Shown: positions 7,392 to 14,223 of the stretch, in pieces
Layout: every line of letters starts with the position of its first letter
How positions within the stretch are numbered: the stretch's first letter is position 1
DNA from: Christensenellaceae bacterium
Lineage (GTDB): Bacteria; Bacillota; Clostridia; Christensenellales; Aristaeellaceae
Direction: 5' to 3'
Assembly: GCA_017881705.1 (NCBI GenBank)
Contig: JADGQP010000110.1
Location: forward strand, 1-17,367
Length of the DNA stretch: 17,367 bases
Notes under the pieces: generated by a model
Databases searched by the model: none
Told to the model about the DNA's origin: nothing
What the model saw: only the letters and a program-made list of their open reading frames with translations
Program-made: the position numbers and the translations under genes

Positions 7392-8405
7392 GTGCAATTT
7401 GCTCTGCTCGTGAAATCTCACGCTAACGCACGCTATGCGCAGTCGCTTCAAAAATTGGCCGCGCTGGAATGCGAATGCTTGCTTTACGCGTTGAACGTGA
7501 AAGCGAATGTCGCTTTCGAATCGCTGGCGGGCGCTCCCTTTTTGACGTTGGAAACCGATTCGCTCGATGATGATAGCTGGGTCTACCTTTCGCGGCATTC
7601 CGCCGTCGCGCTGGCTGCCGTGCGGGAAGGCGAATGGCTGCGTCCGTTTCCCCTGAACAAGCGGCCTTACGTTCAGCCCGATCTGTCGCAGGTACTGAAA
7701 TACAAGGGAAAGACCAACGCGGATTTTACCGCAATGATGCTTCATTGTGCGCGATCCGCTTCCGCCTTTGCGTTATCCCCCGAACCGCTGATCGTGCTGG
7801 ACCCGGTTTGCGGAAGGGGTACCTCGCTTTTTTGCGCGCTGGAGGAAGGGGACAACGCCGTCGGCGTAGACTTGGACGATAAGGCGATCCGCGAGGCAGA
7901 CACATACTTGGAGCATTATCTGCAATATCATCGTTATAAACACAGTCGGGAGGAACGCTCGCTTACCCTTCACGGCGGCGGCGCGCTCAGAGAACGCGGT
8001 TATACCCTGTCAGGCGACGCGGAAAGCTATAAACGCGGGGATACGTTATCGCTTCGGCTCATTTGCGGCAATGCCGCGTGCGCCGACGAGATCGCCGGTA
8101 AGGAAGGCTGCCACCTGATTGTGGGCGATCTGCCTTACGGAGTGCAGCACGCCCCGAAGGAAAACGGCGGAATATCCTCGCTTTCGGCGCTGCTGCAGGG
8201 CATGCTGCCGGCCTGCCGCAAAACACTCAAACCGGGCGGAGCGATCGCGCTTTCATTTAACACTTACACGTTACACCGCAAAACGCTTGAACAGGAAATG
8301 TCGAACGCGGGGCTTACACCGCTAACGGAACCCCCGTTTAATGATTTTTCTCATTGGGTGGAACAGGCCGTGAATCGGGACATGGTTATTGCGGTAAAAG
8401 CATAG
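7392..8405 (+). CDS. TRM11-family SAM-dependent RNA methyltransferase
   Basis: This is a predicted RNA N2-guanosine-type methyltransferase of 337 aa. Residues 1-110 form a small N-terminal domain with no clear THUMP signature. A segment QVLKYKGKTNADFTAMMLHCA (100-120) then leads to SAM motif I LDPVCGRGTSLF (136-147). The acidic motif GVDLDDKA (158-165) follows. The catalytic-type motif IV is GDLPYGVQH (245-253), a variant of the (N/D)PPY loop. The C-terminal strand/helix includes LKPGGAIALSFNTYT. Motif order and the DxPYG loop match the TRM11/TrmG10-like group, but the exact target nucleotide cannot be read from sequence. The start is GTG at 7392, with AAAGGA about 6 nt upstream. It stands 145 nt before rho, and I see no terminator between them. 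Confidence 0.85.
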   Translation: MQFALLVKSHANARYAQSLQKLAALECECLLYALNVKANVAFESLAGAPFLTLETDSLDDDSWVYLSRHSAVALAAVREGEWLRPFPLNKRPYVQPDLSQVLKYKGKTNADFTAMMLHCARSASAFALSPEPLIVLDPVCGRGTSLFCALEEGDNAVGVDLDDKAIREADTYLEHYLQYHRYKHSREERSLTLHGGGALRERGYTLSGDAESYKRGDTLSLRLICGNAACADEIAGKEGCHLIVGDLPYGVQHAPKENGGISSLSALLQGMLPACRKTLKPGGAIALSFNTYTLHRKTLEQEMSNAGLTPLTEPPFNDFSHWVEQAVNRDMVIAVKA

Positions 8406-8550
8406 TCGTTTGGACCGACGATCTGTTGGAAGGGCTGTTTGAACTTCATATCCGGTTTTTTCCGCGCGGCGGAACTGTGCCGACGGGATTTCGGCGCCGC
8501 CAGGAACGGCAGCCGAGAGATATGCCTATATCACACAGGGAGGAATTCCA

Positions 8551-10521
8551 TTGCTCACAAGTGAATTACAGGGCATGACGGTGATTGATTTGCGCAAGCT
8601 GGCTCGTTCCAGCGGCGTTAAGCTCAGCGCCGGCATCGACAAGGATGGGATCGTTCGGCGGCTTAGCGAAGCGCTGGGCGAGCAAGAGAACGGAGAAAAG
8701 CCGACAGAAGGGATGTCGGCCAGATCCGCATCCGCACAGGCAGCCGACCGCACCGCCGAAACGCTCCGGGCGGGAACGCTCTACGCGGATGTTACGAACG
8801 TGACGCCCGCGCCGCCTCAGCCTGTGACGTTGCGCGACGAAGGCATGACCAACGGCGGAGATTATCAGCCCGCGTTCCGGCAGGCAATGCAAACCAGGCC
8901 GAACATTACGTTTAAGCAGCCTCTGCGCCAGCCTGCATGGCAGGCGGCGCACGCAAGCTCTGGCCCGGCGCGCTTTGGGCCGCCGGTGAAAATTACGCAG
9001 CCGCAAGTGGTGGAAAGGCCGGAGGAGGAGCCGCGTTACAGCGAACCCCAGCCGCCCGCGCCGCGCACAGCGTATCCTCAGCAAACGGTGGATGGGTATC
9101 GCCTGGGCTACCGTGCCGCGCCTACGCGAGATTACGGCCGGCAGGATTATCGCAGCGGCGGCTATCGCCCAGCGCCCAGGACAGATTATCAACGCCCCGC
9201 GTACGGCGGCTACAACCAGGGCGGTTATCCGCAGCCGAGTTACGCCGCGCCACGCGCGCCGGAAGGGCTGTACAACGACACGCCGTATAAACCCACGCGC
9301 GATCCGGCATTCGCCGAGCCTTTTGATCGTACCCAGCCGATTCCGGAAGCCCTGCAGGCAGCCGAAGGCACACCAGTGTCCGGAATATTGGAGATTCTGC
9401 CGGACGGGTACGGCTTTTTACGCTCCGTATCGCTTTTACCCGGGAAAAAGGACATTTATGTTTCCGTGGCGACCATACGGCGTTACGAACTGCGCACCGG
9501 CGATATGGTGGAGGGCAAGGCACGCCCGCAGCGCGATACGGACAAGTTCGCCGCGCTGATGTACGTGGAAAAGATTAACGGCAACGCCGCGGAAGAAACC
9601 GCCGAACGCCCAACGTTTGAAACGTTGGTGCCGATCTACCCCCAAAAACGCATCGTGCTGGAAAGCGAGCAAAACCGGCGCAACTGGCCTATGCGTATCA
9701 TCAACCTCATCGCACCCATCGGCTTTGGCCAGCGCGTGATGATCGTGGCGCCGCCGGAAGCCGGAAAAACCGTATTGCTTCGGGAACTGTGCAAAGCTAT
9801 AAAGCAGAACGACAAAGACGCGCACGCGATGTTGCTGCTGATTGACGAACGGCCGGAGGTGGTTACGGAGATCCGTGAGGACGTGGGAACGGACGCGGAA
9901 GTATTCGCCACCACTTTTGACGAAGCGCCGGAAAGCCAGACCCGCGTGAGCGAAACCATGCTGGAGCGCGCCGAGCGCCTGGTGGAGCAGGGTAAAAACG
10001 TGGTGATTCTGCTGGACAGCCTTACCAAACTCACGCGCGCCTATCAGGCAACGCTTACGCAGGGCGGCCGCACGATGACCAACACCGTCACGCCCGCCGC
10101 GCTGGTGAAACCCAAGCGCTTTTTCGGCGCGGCGCGCAATACGCGCGAGGGCGGAAGCCTGACCGTGATTGCCACTCTTCTGGTGGAAACCGGCTCTCGT
10201 GTGGACGACATTATTTTTGAGGAATTCAAAGGCACGGCCAACATGGAAGTTTGGCTGAACACGCCGGAAGGCGACGACCCGATGTTCCCCGTGATCGATA
10301 TGCAAAGGAGCGGCACCAAGAAGGAAGACCTGCTGCTGAGCGATCAGGAGGTCGAGGGCGTGCGGGCGATTCGCACGGTGCTGGGCTCCACCACCAATCG
10401 CGAGGCGCTTACGCAGCTGATCGGCATGATGGAGAAAACCAGGAGCAACGCCGATTTGCATAACCGCCTCAAGGACTGGGTAGCCCTGTGGGAAAAAAGC
10501 GGATACCTGATTCGGAAATAA
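8551..10521 (+). CDS. rho: Transcription termination factor Rho with long disordered insert
   Basis: Rho is a hexameric RNA-dependent ATPase that terminates transcription and limits antisense RNA. The 656-aa protein has a Rho_N helical domain (about 5-42) and a low-complexity region (about 45-265) rich in Pro, Gln, Arg, Gly and Tyr. The cold-shock-like RNA-binding domain starts GILEILPDGYGFLRS (278-292). The RecA-like motor has Walker A APPEAGKT (400-407), LLLIDERPEVVTE (428-440), Walker B VILLDSLTKLTRAY (485-498) and KPKRFFGAARN...EGGSL (520-536). E. coli Rho is about 419 aa, so the excess is the N-terminal insert. The start is TTG at 8551, chosen for the GGGAGG site 7-12 nt upstream and because VIDLRKLARS follows at once. 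The rpmE gene that often follows rho is not present. Confidence 0.97.
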   Translation: MLTSELQGMTVIDLRKLARSSGVKLSAGIDKDGIVRRLSEALGEQENGEKPTEGMSARSASAQAADRTAETLRAGTLYADVTNVTPAPPQPVTLRDEGMTNGGDYQPAFRQAMQTRPNITFKQPLRQPAWQAAHASSGPARFGPPVKITQPQVVERPEEEPRYSEPQPPAPRTAYPQQTVDGYRLGYRAAPTRDYGRQDYRSGGYRPAPRTDYQRPAYGGYNQGGYPQPSYAAPRAPEGLYNDTPYKPTRDPAFAEPFDRTQPIPEALQAAEGTPVSGILEILPDGYGFLRSVSLLPGKKDIYVSVATIRRYELRTGDMVEGKARPQRDTDKFAALMYVEKINGNAAEETAERPTFETLVPIYPQKRIVLESEQNRRNWPMRIINLIAPIGFGQRVMIVAPPEAGKTVLLRELCKAIKQNDKDAHAMLLLIDERPEVVTEIREDVGTDAEVFATTFDEAPESQTRVSETMLERAERLVEQGKNVVILLDSLTKLTRAYQATLTQGGRTMTNTVTPAALVKPKRFFGAARNTREGGSLTVIATLLVETGSRVDDIIFEEFKGTANMEVWLNTPEGDDPMFPVIDMQRSGTKKEDLLLSDQEVEGVRAIRTVLGSTTNREALTQLIGMMEKTRSNADLHNRLKDWVALWEKSGYLIRK

Positions 10522-10528
10522 ACAAAGA

Positions 10529-10559
10529 TGCGCCGTCCGGCAAACTGCCGGACGGCGCA
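10529..10559 (+). terminator. Strong GC hairpin after rho
   Basis: TGCGCCGTCCGGCA (10529-10542) pairs perfectly over 14 bp with its complement (10546-10559) across a 3-nt AAC loop, starting 8 nt after the rho stop codon. No T tract follows, so on its own it looks like an RNA 3'-end stabiliser or pause hairpin. It acts just ahead of the A/T-flanked hairpin at 10569-10593. Confidence 0.6.
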
Positions 10560-10560
10560 A

Positions 10561-10689
10561 GACTGTCTAAAAAGTGGGCTTCGCCACTTTTTTAAGTTTC
10601 GGGTATTGTTTGTGGCAGAGCCGCAAACTCCCGCCCGACCGGCAAAGCCGGACGATACGAATGGCAATCAGAAGGCTGCGACCCTCCGA
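10561..10689. repeat. Structured tandem repeat, copy 1
   Basis: This is the first of two head-to-tail copies. It differs from copy 2 by about eight substitutions and one 1-nt indel (about 93% identity by eye). It contains four consecutive inverted repeats. The first, AAAAAGTGG/CCACTTTTT, is perfect. The second (GTTTGTGGC/GCCGCAAAC) pairs with one G-U. The third and fourth carry mismatches relative to copy 2, so this copy appears more degraded. It lies directly after the rho hairpin. Confidence 0.8.
10569..10593 (+). terminator. Bidirectional intrinsic terminator after rho
   Basis: AAAAAGTGG (10569-10577) pairs with CCACTTTTT (10584-10592) across the loop GCTTCG, with one further T. The A run on the left arm gives a T tract on the opposite strand too. 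It is the likely end of the rho transcript and forms the first hairpin of repeat copy 1. Confidence 0.65.
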
Positions 10690-10819
10690 AACTGTCAAAA
10701 AAGAGGGCTTCGCCACTTTTTTGAGTTTCGGGTATTGTTTGCGGCAGAGCCGCAAACTCCCCGCCCGACCGGCAAAGCCGGTCGATACGAATGGCAATCA
10801 GAGGGCTGCGGCCCTCCGA
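10690..10819. repeat. Structured tandem repeat, copy 2
   Basis: This second copy begins 129 bp after the first. Its three distal hairpins are perfect: GTTTGCGGC/GCCGCAAAC at 10737-10757 with an AGA loop, CGACCGGC/GCCGGTCG at 10766-10784 with an AAA loop, and GAGGGC/GCCCTC at 10801-10816 with a TGCG loop. The first hairpin (10698-10722) has one A-A mismatch. No open reading frame spans both copies with protein-like composition. Confidence 0.8.
10698..10722 (-). terminator. Candidate terminator for the acyl-CoA ligase transcript
   Basis: Read on the - strand, AAAAAAGTGG pairs with CCTCTTTTTT across a short loop with one mismatch and ends in a T tract. It lies about 230 nt beyond the ligase stop codon. 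It is also the first hairpin of repeat copy 2, so it could serve either strand. Confidence 0.4.
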
Positions 10820-10911
10820 TACCTCCTGAAAGCAGTCTTCTATAACAAGCGTCTCTTTGCGTTTACTGTCTGGATAGGAATTCAACAGCCTGTGACGATA
10901 AAAGGATGGGT

Positions 10912-10959
10912 CAAGGGATGAAATCCCTTGTCAGGATTCTAAAGGGTGAAACCCTTTAG
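10912..10959. repeat. Pair of GAA-loop hairpins at the ligase 3' end
   Basis: CAAGGGAT-GAA-ATCCCTTG (10912-10930) and CTAAAGGGT-GAA-ACCCTTTAG (10939-10959) are perfect 8-bp and 9-bp stem-loops with the same loop, 8 nt apart. The second includes the TAA stop codon of the acyl-CoA ligase (10956-10958). No T tract follows on either strand. They may stabilise the ligase mRNA or be short dispersed repeat elements. Confidence 0.65.
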
Positions 10960-12590
10960 CGGGTCATTTGCTTTTCCACCAGGTGCCCAGCGCCGTAACG
11001 TTCGCGCAGCTTCGGCTTTTCGATCTTGCCGGTCAGGTTGCGCGGCACCTCGGCAAAAATGATTTTGTGCGGGCGTTTGTAGCGCGGCAGTTCCAGACAA
11101 AAATCCTGTACCTCGGCCTCGGTGAGCGTTTCGCCGGTTTTCACCTCGATAATTGCGGCAGCGATTTCGCCCAGCCGTTCGTCCGACATGCCTATTACGG
11201 CGACATCCTTGATTTTCGTGTGTGCGCGCAGATAATCCTCAATCTGCACAGGGTAAATGTTCTCGCCGCCGCTGATGATAACGTCCTTTTTACGATCGAC
11301 CAGAAAAATGAAGCCTTCCTCGTCACAGCGCGCCATATCGCCGGTGCACAGCCATTCGTCCTTGAGCACCTCCGCGGTTGCCTGCGGGTTTTTATAGTAG
11401 CACTTCATTACGCCCGGCCCTTTCACCGCCAGCTCGCCTACCGTGCCAACGGGGACATCGCACATCTGTTCATCCACAATGCGCGTTTCCCACAGGTAGC
11501 CTGCTTTGCCGATGGCGCCAACCTTGTGGATATTTTCCACGCCCAGATGCACGCAGCCCGGGCCGATGGATTCGCTTAAGCCGTAATTGGTGTCGTACTG
11601 CTGCTTGGGAAATACCTTCAGCCAGCGGGTAATCAGGCTGGGGGGCACGGGCTGTGCGCCGATGTGCATCAGCCGCCACTGGCTGAGGCGGTAATCGGAC
11701 AGTTTGATTTCCCCGCGGTCGATACTATCCAGGATATCCTGTACCCAGGGCACCAGCAGCCAGACGATCGTCGCCTTTTCATCGGAAACCGCCCGCAGCA
11801 CCCACTCCGGCTTTACGCCGCGCAGCAGCACCGCCTTGCTGCAGGACAGAAGGCTGCCGAACCAGTGCATTTTTGCGCCGGTGTGATACAGCGGGGGAAT
11901 GCACAGAAAAATATCGTCCTTGGTTTGATGGTGATGGTTCTGCTCGGTCAGGCAGGCGCTTACCAGCGATTCGTGGCTGTGCAGAATTGCCTTTGGGAAA
12001 CCCGTGGTGCCGGAAGAAAAATAAATAGCAGCGTCGTCGTGTTCCTCAAGCTCCACAGCGGGAGCGGTGGAGGAACAGTAAATGCTGTAGCTTTCAAAAT
12101 TGTCTGCAAAGGTGGGCGTGTCGTCGCCTACGAAGAAAAAGTGACGGATGAAACCCAACCGACCCATCACCTGTTCCACGCGACCCACAAATTCCGGCCC
12201 CAGCACCAACACCGACGCGTCGGACAGTTCCAGGCAATAAGCGATCTCCTCGGCGGTATAGCGAAAGTTCATCGGCACGGCCAGAGCGCCGGTTTTTAAA
12301 ATACCGAAATAGACAGGCAGCCATTCGATGCAGTTCATTAAAAGAATGGCGACCTTGTCGCCCTTTTTAACACCCCGGGTGAGTAAAAGGTTGGCGAACC
12401 GGTTGGCCTGACGGTCAAACTCCCGCCAGGTGATTTCCCGCCGGTACTTGCCACCGGAAGCGGATTCGATGAGGCTATATTCCCGCCAAGTTACGGTATG
12501 ATCAGGCTGCAGCGCGGGGTTGATTTCCACCAGCGCCACGTCGTCGGGCTTTACGCGCGCGTTTTTTTCCAGAAAATCAGTAATGACCAT
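10956..12590 (-). CDS. Acyl-CoA synthetase (AMP-forming, class I adenylate-forming enzyme)
   Basis: This enzyme activates a carboxylic acid with ATP to an acyl-AMP and transfers it to CoA. The 544-aa protein has the P-loop SSGTTGFPKA (192-201), the aromatic/acidic motif NYGLSES (335-341), TGDM (417-420), and the hinge LVDRKKDVIISGGENIYP (430-447). The catalytic lysine is K522 in NLTGKIEK. The substrate could be a medium- or long-chain fatty acid or an aromatic acid, and the sequence does not settle it. The ATG start is supported by GGGAGGAAA about 6-14 nt upstream. It is not coupled to rpe. A perfect-consensus promoter and a palindromic operator candidate lie in the 111-nt gap before it, so it appears to be an independently controlled single gene. 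No beta-oxidation genes are near. Confidence 0.93.
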   Translation of the reverse strand: MVITDFLEKNARVKPDDVALVEINPALQPDHTVTWREYSLIESASGGKYRREITWREFDRQANRFANLLLTRGVKKGDKVAILLMNCIEWLPVYFGILKTGALAVPMNFRYTAEEIAYCLELSDASVLVLGPEFVGRVEQVMGRLGFIRHFFFVGDDTPTFADNFESYSIYCSSTAPAVELEEHDDAAIYFSSGTTGFPKAILHSHESLVSACLTEQNHHHQTKDDIFLCIPPLYHTGAKMHWFGSLLSCSKAVLLRGVKPEWVLRAVSDEKATIVWLLVPWVQDILDSIDRGEIKLSDYRLSQWRLMHIGAQPVPPSLITRWLKVFPKQQYDTNYGLSESIGPGCVHLGVENIHKVGAIGKAGYLWETRIVDEQMCDVPVGTVGELAVKGPGVMKCYYKNPQATAEVLKDEWLCTGDMARCDEEGFIFLVDRKKDVIISGGENIYPVQIEDYLRAHTKIKDVAVIGMSDERLGEIAAAIIEVKTGETLTEAEVQDFCLELPRYKRPHKIIFAEVPRNLTGKIEKPKLRERYGAGHLVEKQMTR

Positions 12591-12629
12591 GATGATTTCC
12601 TCCCTACGATTCTACCATACTACTGAGGC

Positions 12630-12644
12630 ATACGTAATACGTAT
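12630..12644 (-). promoter_or_regulatory. 15-bp palindromic operator candidate
   Basis: ATACGTA-A-TACGTAT is a perfect palindrome with a single central base. It overlaps the last two bases of the -10 box and covers the expected transcription start of the acyl-CoA ligase gene. The size and position suit a dimeric helix-turn-helix repressor such as a TetR-family protein. No regulator gene lies in the window and the site does not match an operator I can name. Confidence 0.65.
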
Positions 12645-12671
12645 TATAAATCGTCATGTTTTCGTTGTCAA
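12643..12671 (-). promoter_or_regulatory. Perfect-consensus promoter of the acyl-CoA ligase
   Basis: On the - strand TTGACA (12671-12666), a 17-nt spacer and TATAAT (12648-12643) match the sigma-A consensus at all twelve positions with ideal spacing. Transcription would begin around 12636 and the ATG follows at 12590, giving a leader of about 45 nt. Confidence 0.9.
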
Positions 12672-12701
12672 ACATACCGTCCGCCTGCGAGATCAGCCCA
12701 T

Positions 12702-13340
12702 TTACCTGCCGAGCGCGTGCACTTTTTGCGCAAGCTGCGCGGGGTTGTCCGAACCAAAGAAGGTGGTGCCCATTACCATCGTGTCCGCGCCGGCGGCGGC
12801 CAGTTCTTTAGCGTTTTGCAGGTTCACGCCGCCGTCCACTTCAATTTCGCCGTGAAAGCCCATAGTGCGCAGCGCGCGTATTTTATTGAGCATATCGGTG
12901 TTCAGCTTTTGCCCGCCGAAGCCCGGCTCCACGGTCATCACCAGCACCAGATCCAACTGCGGCAGCACTTCGCGCAGGGCTTCGGCCGGCGTTCCCGGGC
13001 GAAGCGAGGCGCCGACTTTAAGCCCCAACTCGCGGATGCGTTTGAGGGATTCTTTAAAACGATCGGCTTCCACATGTACGGTAATGCCGTTCGCGCCGCT
13101 TTGCGCGAACACATCCACGTACTTCAGCGGGTTGATCAGCATCAGGTGCACGTCAAAAAACAGGCTGATTTCAGCCTTCATGTCTTTAAGCAGCCCCGGG
13201 CCGAAAGACAGATTGGGCACGAAAACCCCATCCATCACGTCGAAATGGACATAGTCGCAGCCTGCGTCCACGATCCTGTGGGCGGCTTCGCCCATGCGCA
13301 GGGAATTGGCCGCCAATATGGATGGCGCGATTTTACTCAT
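12702..13340 (-). CDS. rpe: Ribulose-phosphate 3-epimerase
   Basis: Rpe interconverts ribulose 5-phosphate and xylulose 5-phosphate in the pentose phosphate pathway. The 212-aa TIM-barrel protein has APSILAAN (5-12), the metal/catalytic segment VHFDVMDGVFVPNLSFGP (31-48, H32 and D34), FDVHLM (62-67, H65), MTVEPGFGGQK (135-145) and EVDGGVN (167-173, catalytic D169). The phosphate-binding end is slightly unusual, VMGTTFFGS rather than the more common AGSAVF. I place the start at the ATG at 13340, not at the more upstream in-frame codon at 13502, because GGAGGG lies 7-12 nt before it and MSKIAPSILAA is the normal N-terminus. It overlaps the rsgA stop by 8 nt and ends the rlmN-prpC-prkC-rsgA-rpe operon. 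Confidence 0.97.
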   Translation of the reverse strand: MSKIAPSILAANSLRMGEAAHRIVDAGCDYVHFDVMDGVFVPNLSFGPGLLKDMKAEISLFFDVHLMLINPLKYVDVFAQSGANGITVHVEADRFKESLKRIRELGLKVGASLRPGTPAEALREVLPQLDLVLVMTVEPGFGGQKLNTDMLNKIRALRTMGFHGEIEVDGGVNLQNAKELAAAGADTMVMGTTFFGSDNPAQLAQKVHALGR

Positions 13341-14223
13341 ACCGATCCCTCCATGTCTGCTTAACCTGCTCAAGCAGTTGATGATAACGCTCCAAGCGCT
13401 GTGCCGAAAGCTCTCCCCGCGCTGCGGCGGCCAGCACCGCACAGTCCGGCTCGCTGAAATGGTAACAGGGCTGGAAGCGGCATTGGCCCTCGTAGGGTGC
13501 AAATTCGGGATAATAATCTTTCAGGTGCATGGGCTCCATGGACTTCCAAAGCGAAAGTAGGCTGAAACCCGCGGTGTCCAGCACCTGATAACCGTCCTTC
13601 GTTAAAAGCTCCGTGTGGCGCGTGGTGTGCTTGCCATGCGTGGTTTTTCGGCTGATCTCGCCGGAAAGCAGCGCGATTCCCGTAACGGCGCTGACCAGCG
13701 TGCTTTTACCCACGCCGCTTTGCCCCGCCAGGCAGCAAATGCCGTCGGCCATCGTTTGGGAAAGCGCGTCCAACCCATAGCCGGTTACCGCGCTGGCTTC
13801 CAGCACGGGCACGCCCGCGTGTACGTATTGCTCGCGTATCTGTGGGGCGAGCGATGGGTCCAGCTCGCGCTTGTTCACCACGATGACGGAATCGATATTC
13901 TGTTCCCGCGCCATTAGCAGCATTGTGTCCAGCAGCAGCATATCCGGCTTCGGCTCCGGCGCGAGCACGATAATCAGGCGGCGGATGTTGGCAACCGGCG
14001 GACGCACAAGAAAGTTTGTACGCGGTAAGATTTCCTCAATCCAGCCGTGTTCCTCGCCTTCGCCCGGCGCAAAGCGGATATCGTCGCCAACCATCGGCGT
14101 GATTCCCATACGTCGAAACGCGCCCTTGGCACGCACCACATGTACCTCGCCAGCCTCGTCCCGCGCGTAATACAGCCCGCCCAAACCCTTCACGATCACG
14201 CCGATACGCTCGCGCGCCGTCAT
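13333..14223 (-). CDS. rsgA: Ribosome small-subunit-dependent GTPase RsgA
   Basis: RsgA is a circularly permuted GTPase that checks late 30S subunit maturation. The 296-aa protein has an N-terminal OB-fold (about 1-70). The permuted G domain follows, with G4 NKRE (117-120), G5-like EASA (142-145), G1 GQSGVGKS (167-174), G2 around GKHTTRH (197-203) and G3 DTAGF (216-220). The C-terminal zinc knuckle uses C248, C253, H255 and C261. G4 is normally NKxD, so the Asp-to-Glu change is mildly unusual, as is DTAGF for DTPGF. The fold and zinc site look intact. The ATG overlaps the prkC stop by 4 nt (ATGA), and its own stop overlaps rpe, so translation is probably coupled. Confidence 0.97.
   Translation of the reverse strand: MTARERIGVIVKGLGGLYYARDEAGEVHVVRAKGAFRRMGITPMVGDDIRFAPGEGEEHGWIEEILPRTNFLVRPPVANIRRLIIVLAPEPKPDMLLLDTMLLMAREQNIDSVIVVNKRELDPSLAPQIREQYVHAGVPVLEASAVTGYGLDALSQTMADGICCLAGQSGVGKSTLVSAVTGIALLSGEISRKTTHGKHTTRHTELLTKDGYQVLDTAGFSLLSLWKSMEPMHLKDYYPEFAPYEGQCRFQPCYHFSEPDCAVLAAAARGELSAQRLERYHQLLEQVKQTWRDRYE

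Larger units (their letters stand above)
10522..10955. other. rho / acyl-CoA ligase convergent intergenic region
   Basis: The 434-nt gap lies between convergent genes and holds no credible coding sequence. From left to right it contains a 14-bp hairpin (10529-10559), two tandem structured repeats of 129-130 bp (10561-10819), about 90 nt without obvious signals, and two small hairpins with GAA loops (10912-10930 and 10939-10959). The region probably ends transcription from both sides. Confidence 0.7.

Noticed and set aside
8406..8550. Gene or terminator between the TRM11-like gene and rho
   Set aside because: No frame with family features and no clear stem plus T tract. A Rho autoregulatory leader is possible but nothing in the sequence shows it.
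9436..10560. Open frame of 374 codons on the - strand
   Set aside because: It is antisense to the rho motor domain, rich in His/Arg/Phe, and shows no recognisable family. It is a GC-codon shadow.
10561..10819. CRISPR array
   Set aside because: There are only two contiguous copies of 129-130 bp without spacers and no cas genes. It is a tandem repeat.
10528..10921. Small open frames across the rho-downstream gap
   Set aside because: They read through the tandem repeats on both strands and repeat the same peptide. They reflect the repeat sequence and not a gene.
13341..13502. Extended N-terminus for rpe
   Set aside because: It lies inside rsgA and gives a non-conserved sequence. The ATG at 13340 has a GGAGGG site and the standard Rpe N-terminus.
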